From the NCBI GenBank assembly GCA_002315475.1, contig DCGI01000095.1:61031-66550 (forward strand): DNA of 5,520 nucleotides. Direction: 5' to 3'. The notes below the pieces were generated by a model that saw nothing but the letters and a program-made list of their open reading frames with translations, was not told the origin of the DNA and did not search any database. Below, piece after piece: positions 4,240 to 5,520 of this stretch. Source of the DNA: Christensenella sp. UBA1782 (GTDB taxonomy: Bacteria; Bacillota; Clostridia; Christensenellales; DTU072). Position 1 is the stretch's first letter. Every line of letters begins with the position of its first letter. Position numbers and translations under genes: made by a program.

Positions 4240-5520
4240 TTATTTTACCGAATCAATATATCTTTTTATGTTGCTGACGTTTTGTATACGCGTAATGGCG
4301 TTATCCGCCAAAATCACGAGGGTGGGTGCTTGCACGACGCCGTAAGCGGAAGCCGTCTGCGGTTCGTCTTCGGCGTAAACCTTACGGTACGAAATACCCG
4401 CTTTATCCAAAAGCGCACAAGCCATCTTGCAGTTCGGGCAGGTCTTCGTGGCGACCAAAATGATTTCGTTGGCACTGTTTTCGCAAACACAGGTTTCTTC
4501 TTCTTGCACCGGTGCGGGGGTTTCCGCCGTTTTCGTCAAGCGACTGGCGGCAATATTATATTCCACGCGATCGGCGTATTCCTGCCGTTTGCCGTCGTTC
4601 CAATTCTGTACGGGACGATAGTATCCGGTAATACGGCTGTATACTTCGGTGGTTTCTCCGCATTCGGGACAGGTGTACACTTCACCGGCAAGATACCCAT
4701 GGTTTTTGCATACCGAATAGGTCGGAGAAAGGGTATAATAAGGAAGTTTATAGTTTTGCGCAATCTTCCGAACGAGATCGGCGGCACTCTTCCACGACGG
4801 CATCTTTTCCCCGAGAAAAGCGTGGAATACCGTACCCGAAGTGTAGAGGGTTTGTAATTCGTCCTGAATGTCCAACGCCTCGAAAATGTCTTCGGTATAG
4901 CCTACGGGAAGGTGAGAAGAATTGGTGTAATACGGTACGCCGTCCCCTTTGGCGGCGGTAATGATATCGGGATAACGCTCTCTGTCGTGCTTAGCAAGAC
5001 GATAAGTCGTCGATTCGGCGGGAGTGGCTTCCAAATTGTACAAATCACCGTATTTTTCTTGATAATCGGACAATCTTTCCCGCATAAAGTTCAAAACCTT
5101 CTTGGTAAACTCCTGCGTTTCCGTCGAAGTCATATCCTTTCCGATCCACTTGGCGTTCAAACCCGCTTCGTTCATACCGATAAGACCGATGGTGGAGAAG
5201 TGATTGGCAAAGGTACCCAAGTATCTCTTCGTATAGGGATACAAACCGTTATTTAACAATTCGGTAATAACCGTTCTCTTGATATGCAGACTTCGTGCGG
5301 CTACGTCCATAAGGTGCGCCAATCTTTCGAAGAATTCCCCTTCGTCTTTGGACAAATAGGCAATACGGGGCATATTGATGGTAACCACGCCTACCGAACC
5401 GGTGCTTTCGCCGCTCCCGAAAAATCCGCCCGACTTCTTACGAAGTTCACGCAAATCCAAACGTAAACGGCAACACATGGAACGTACATCGGAAGGCTCC
5501 ATATCAGAGTTGATGTAGTT
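4240..5520 (-). CDS. nrdD: Anaerobic ribonucleoside-triphosphate reductase with fused redoxin domain (3' part)
   Basis: Partial gene: 426 codons plus stop are visible, and the frame is open through the right edge (first residues NYINSD). Class III reductases make dNTPs using an oxygen-sensitive glycyl radical installed by NrdG. Numbering from the edge, the visible parts are: adjacent cysteines C16-C17 in RSMCCRLRLD, at the usual position of the catalytic cysteine; GSGESTGSVGVVTINMPR; the YYTNSSHLPV segment; a zinc site C271, H274, C284, C287 (CKNHGY...CPECG); and the glycyl radical G299 in RITGYYRPVQNWNDGK. Most reductases of this type end shortly after the radical loop. Here a linker at about 325-350 with a CVC motif (344-346) leads to a thioredoxin/glutaredoxin-like domain at about 351-426, with active site CPNC (361-364) and a conserved cis-proline region QAPTLVI. 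This points to redoxin-dependent rather than formate-dependent reduction. trxB follows after 2 nt; nrdG is not seen downstream. The N-terminal allosteric region, start codon and promoter are outside the window. Confidence 0.95.
   Translation of the reverse strand, partial: NYINSDMEPSDVRSMCCRLRLDLRELRKKSGGFFGSGESTGSVGVVTINMPRIAYLSKDEGEFFERLAHLMDVAARSLHIKRTVITELLNNGLYPYTKRYLGTFANHFSTIGLIGMNEAGLNAKWIGKDMTSTETQEFTKKVLNFMRERLSDYQEKYGDLYNLEATPAESTTYRLAKHDRERYPDIITAAKGDGVPYYTNSSHLPVGYTEDIFEALDIQDELQTLYTSGTVFHAFLGEKMPSWKSAADLVRKIAQNYKLPYYTLSPTYSVCKNHGYLAGEVYTCPECGETTEVYSRITGYYRPVQNWNDGKRQEYADRVEYNIAASRLTKTAETPAPVQEEETCVCENSANEIILVATKTCPNCKMACALLDKAGISYRKVYAEDEPQTASAYGVVQAPTLVILADNAITRIQNVSNIKRYIDSVK

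Noticed and set aside
3308..4345. Long plus-strand frame of 345 codons opposite trxB
   Set aside because: It is antisense to a gene with clear FAD, CAVC and nucleotide motifs. Its translation has no recognisable features and no ribosome binding site.
4282..4857. Plus-strand frame of 191 codons opposite nrdD
   Set aside because: It is a shadow of the nrdD coding strand, which has zinc-site, glycyl-radical and redoxin motifs in order. No independent support was found.

Overview
The window looks like chromosomal DNA of a strictly anaerobic, low-to-moderate-GC Firmicute (Clostridia-like, probably gut or rumen). This is inferred from strong AGGAG-type ribosome binding sites, sigma-A-like promoters, an oxygen-sensitive class III ribonucleotide reductase, a Firmicute-type lipoprotein signal and a small Xre-type regulator. 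The genus cannot be fixed from the sequence alone.

Layout from left to right. Positions 1-163 hold a tandem, non-coding repeat: two full units and the tail of a third. Each unit is a 35-nt invariant core, 7 variable nt and a 15-nt hairpin, and the last hairpin abuts the stop codon of the next gene. Positions 164-1669 (minus) encode IMP dehydrogenase (guaB), with its own extended -10 promoter at 1701-1728. Just upstream, at 1731-1759, is a minus-strand intrinsic terminator that probably ends the transcript arriving from the right. Positions 1760-1898 contain no convincing gene, only a possible remnant. Positions 1899-2909 (minus) encode an unrecognised secreted lipoprotein with Ig-like repeats. 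Positions 3011-3217 (plus) encode a divergent 68-residue Xre/Cro-type regulator. The 100-bp divergent region carries two near-identical 18-bp palindromes, one filling the spacer of the lipoprotein promoter and the other just in front of the regulator gene. Positions 3218-3325 lie between convergent genes and contain two hairpins.

Positions 3326-4237 (minus) encode a thioredoxin-reductase-like flavoprotein. It is preceded, 2 nt away, by the 3' part of nrdD (4240 to beyond the right edge), an anaerobic ribonucleotide reductase with a redoxin domain fused to its C-terminus.

Functionally, the right-hand pair reads as a self-contained system for making deoxynucleotides without oxygen. The flavoprotein would reduce the CPNC redoxin tail of NrdD, which would re-reduce the active-site cysteines, so formate would not be needed as reductant. 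The flavoprotein lacks the usual NADPH-recognition motif, so its electron donor is open. guaB supplies guanine nucleotides. The lipoprotein/regulator pair is visibly richer in A+T than the flanking housekeeping genes and looks like an inserted, autoregulated accessory module. The most unusual items are the hairpin repeat array, the NrdD-redoxin/reductase pair, the Tritrichomonas-like IMP dehydrogenase and the operator-controlled lipoprotein.
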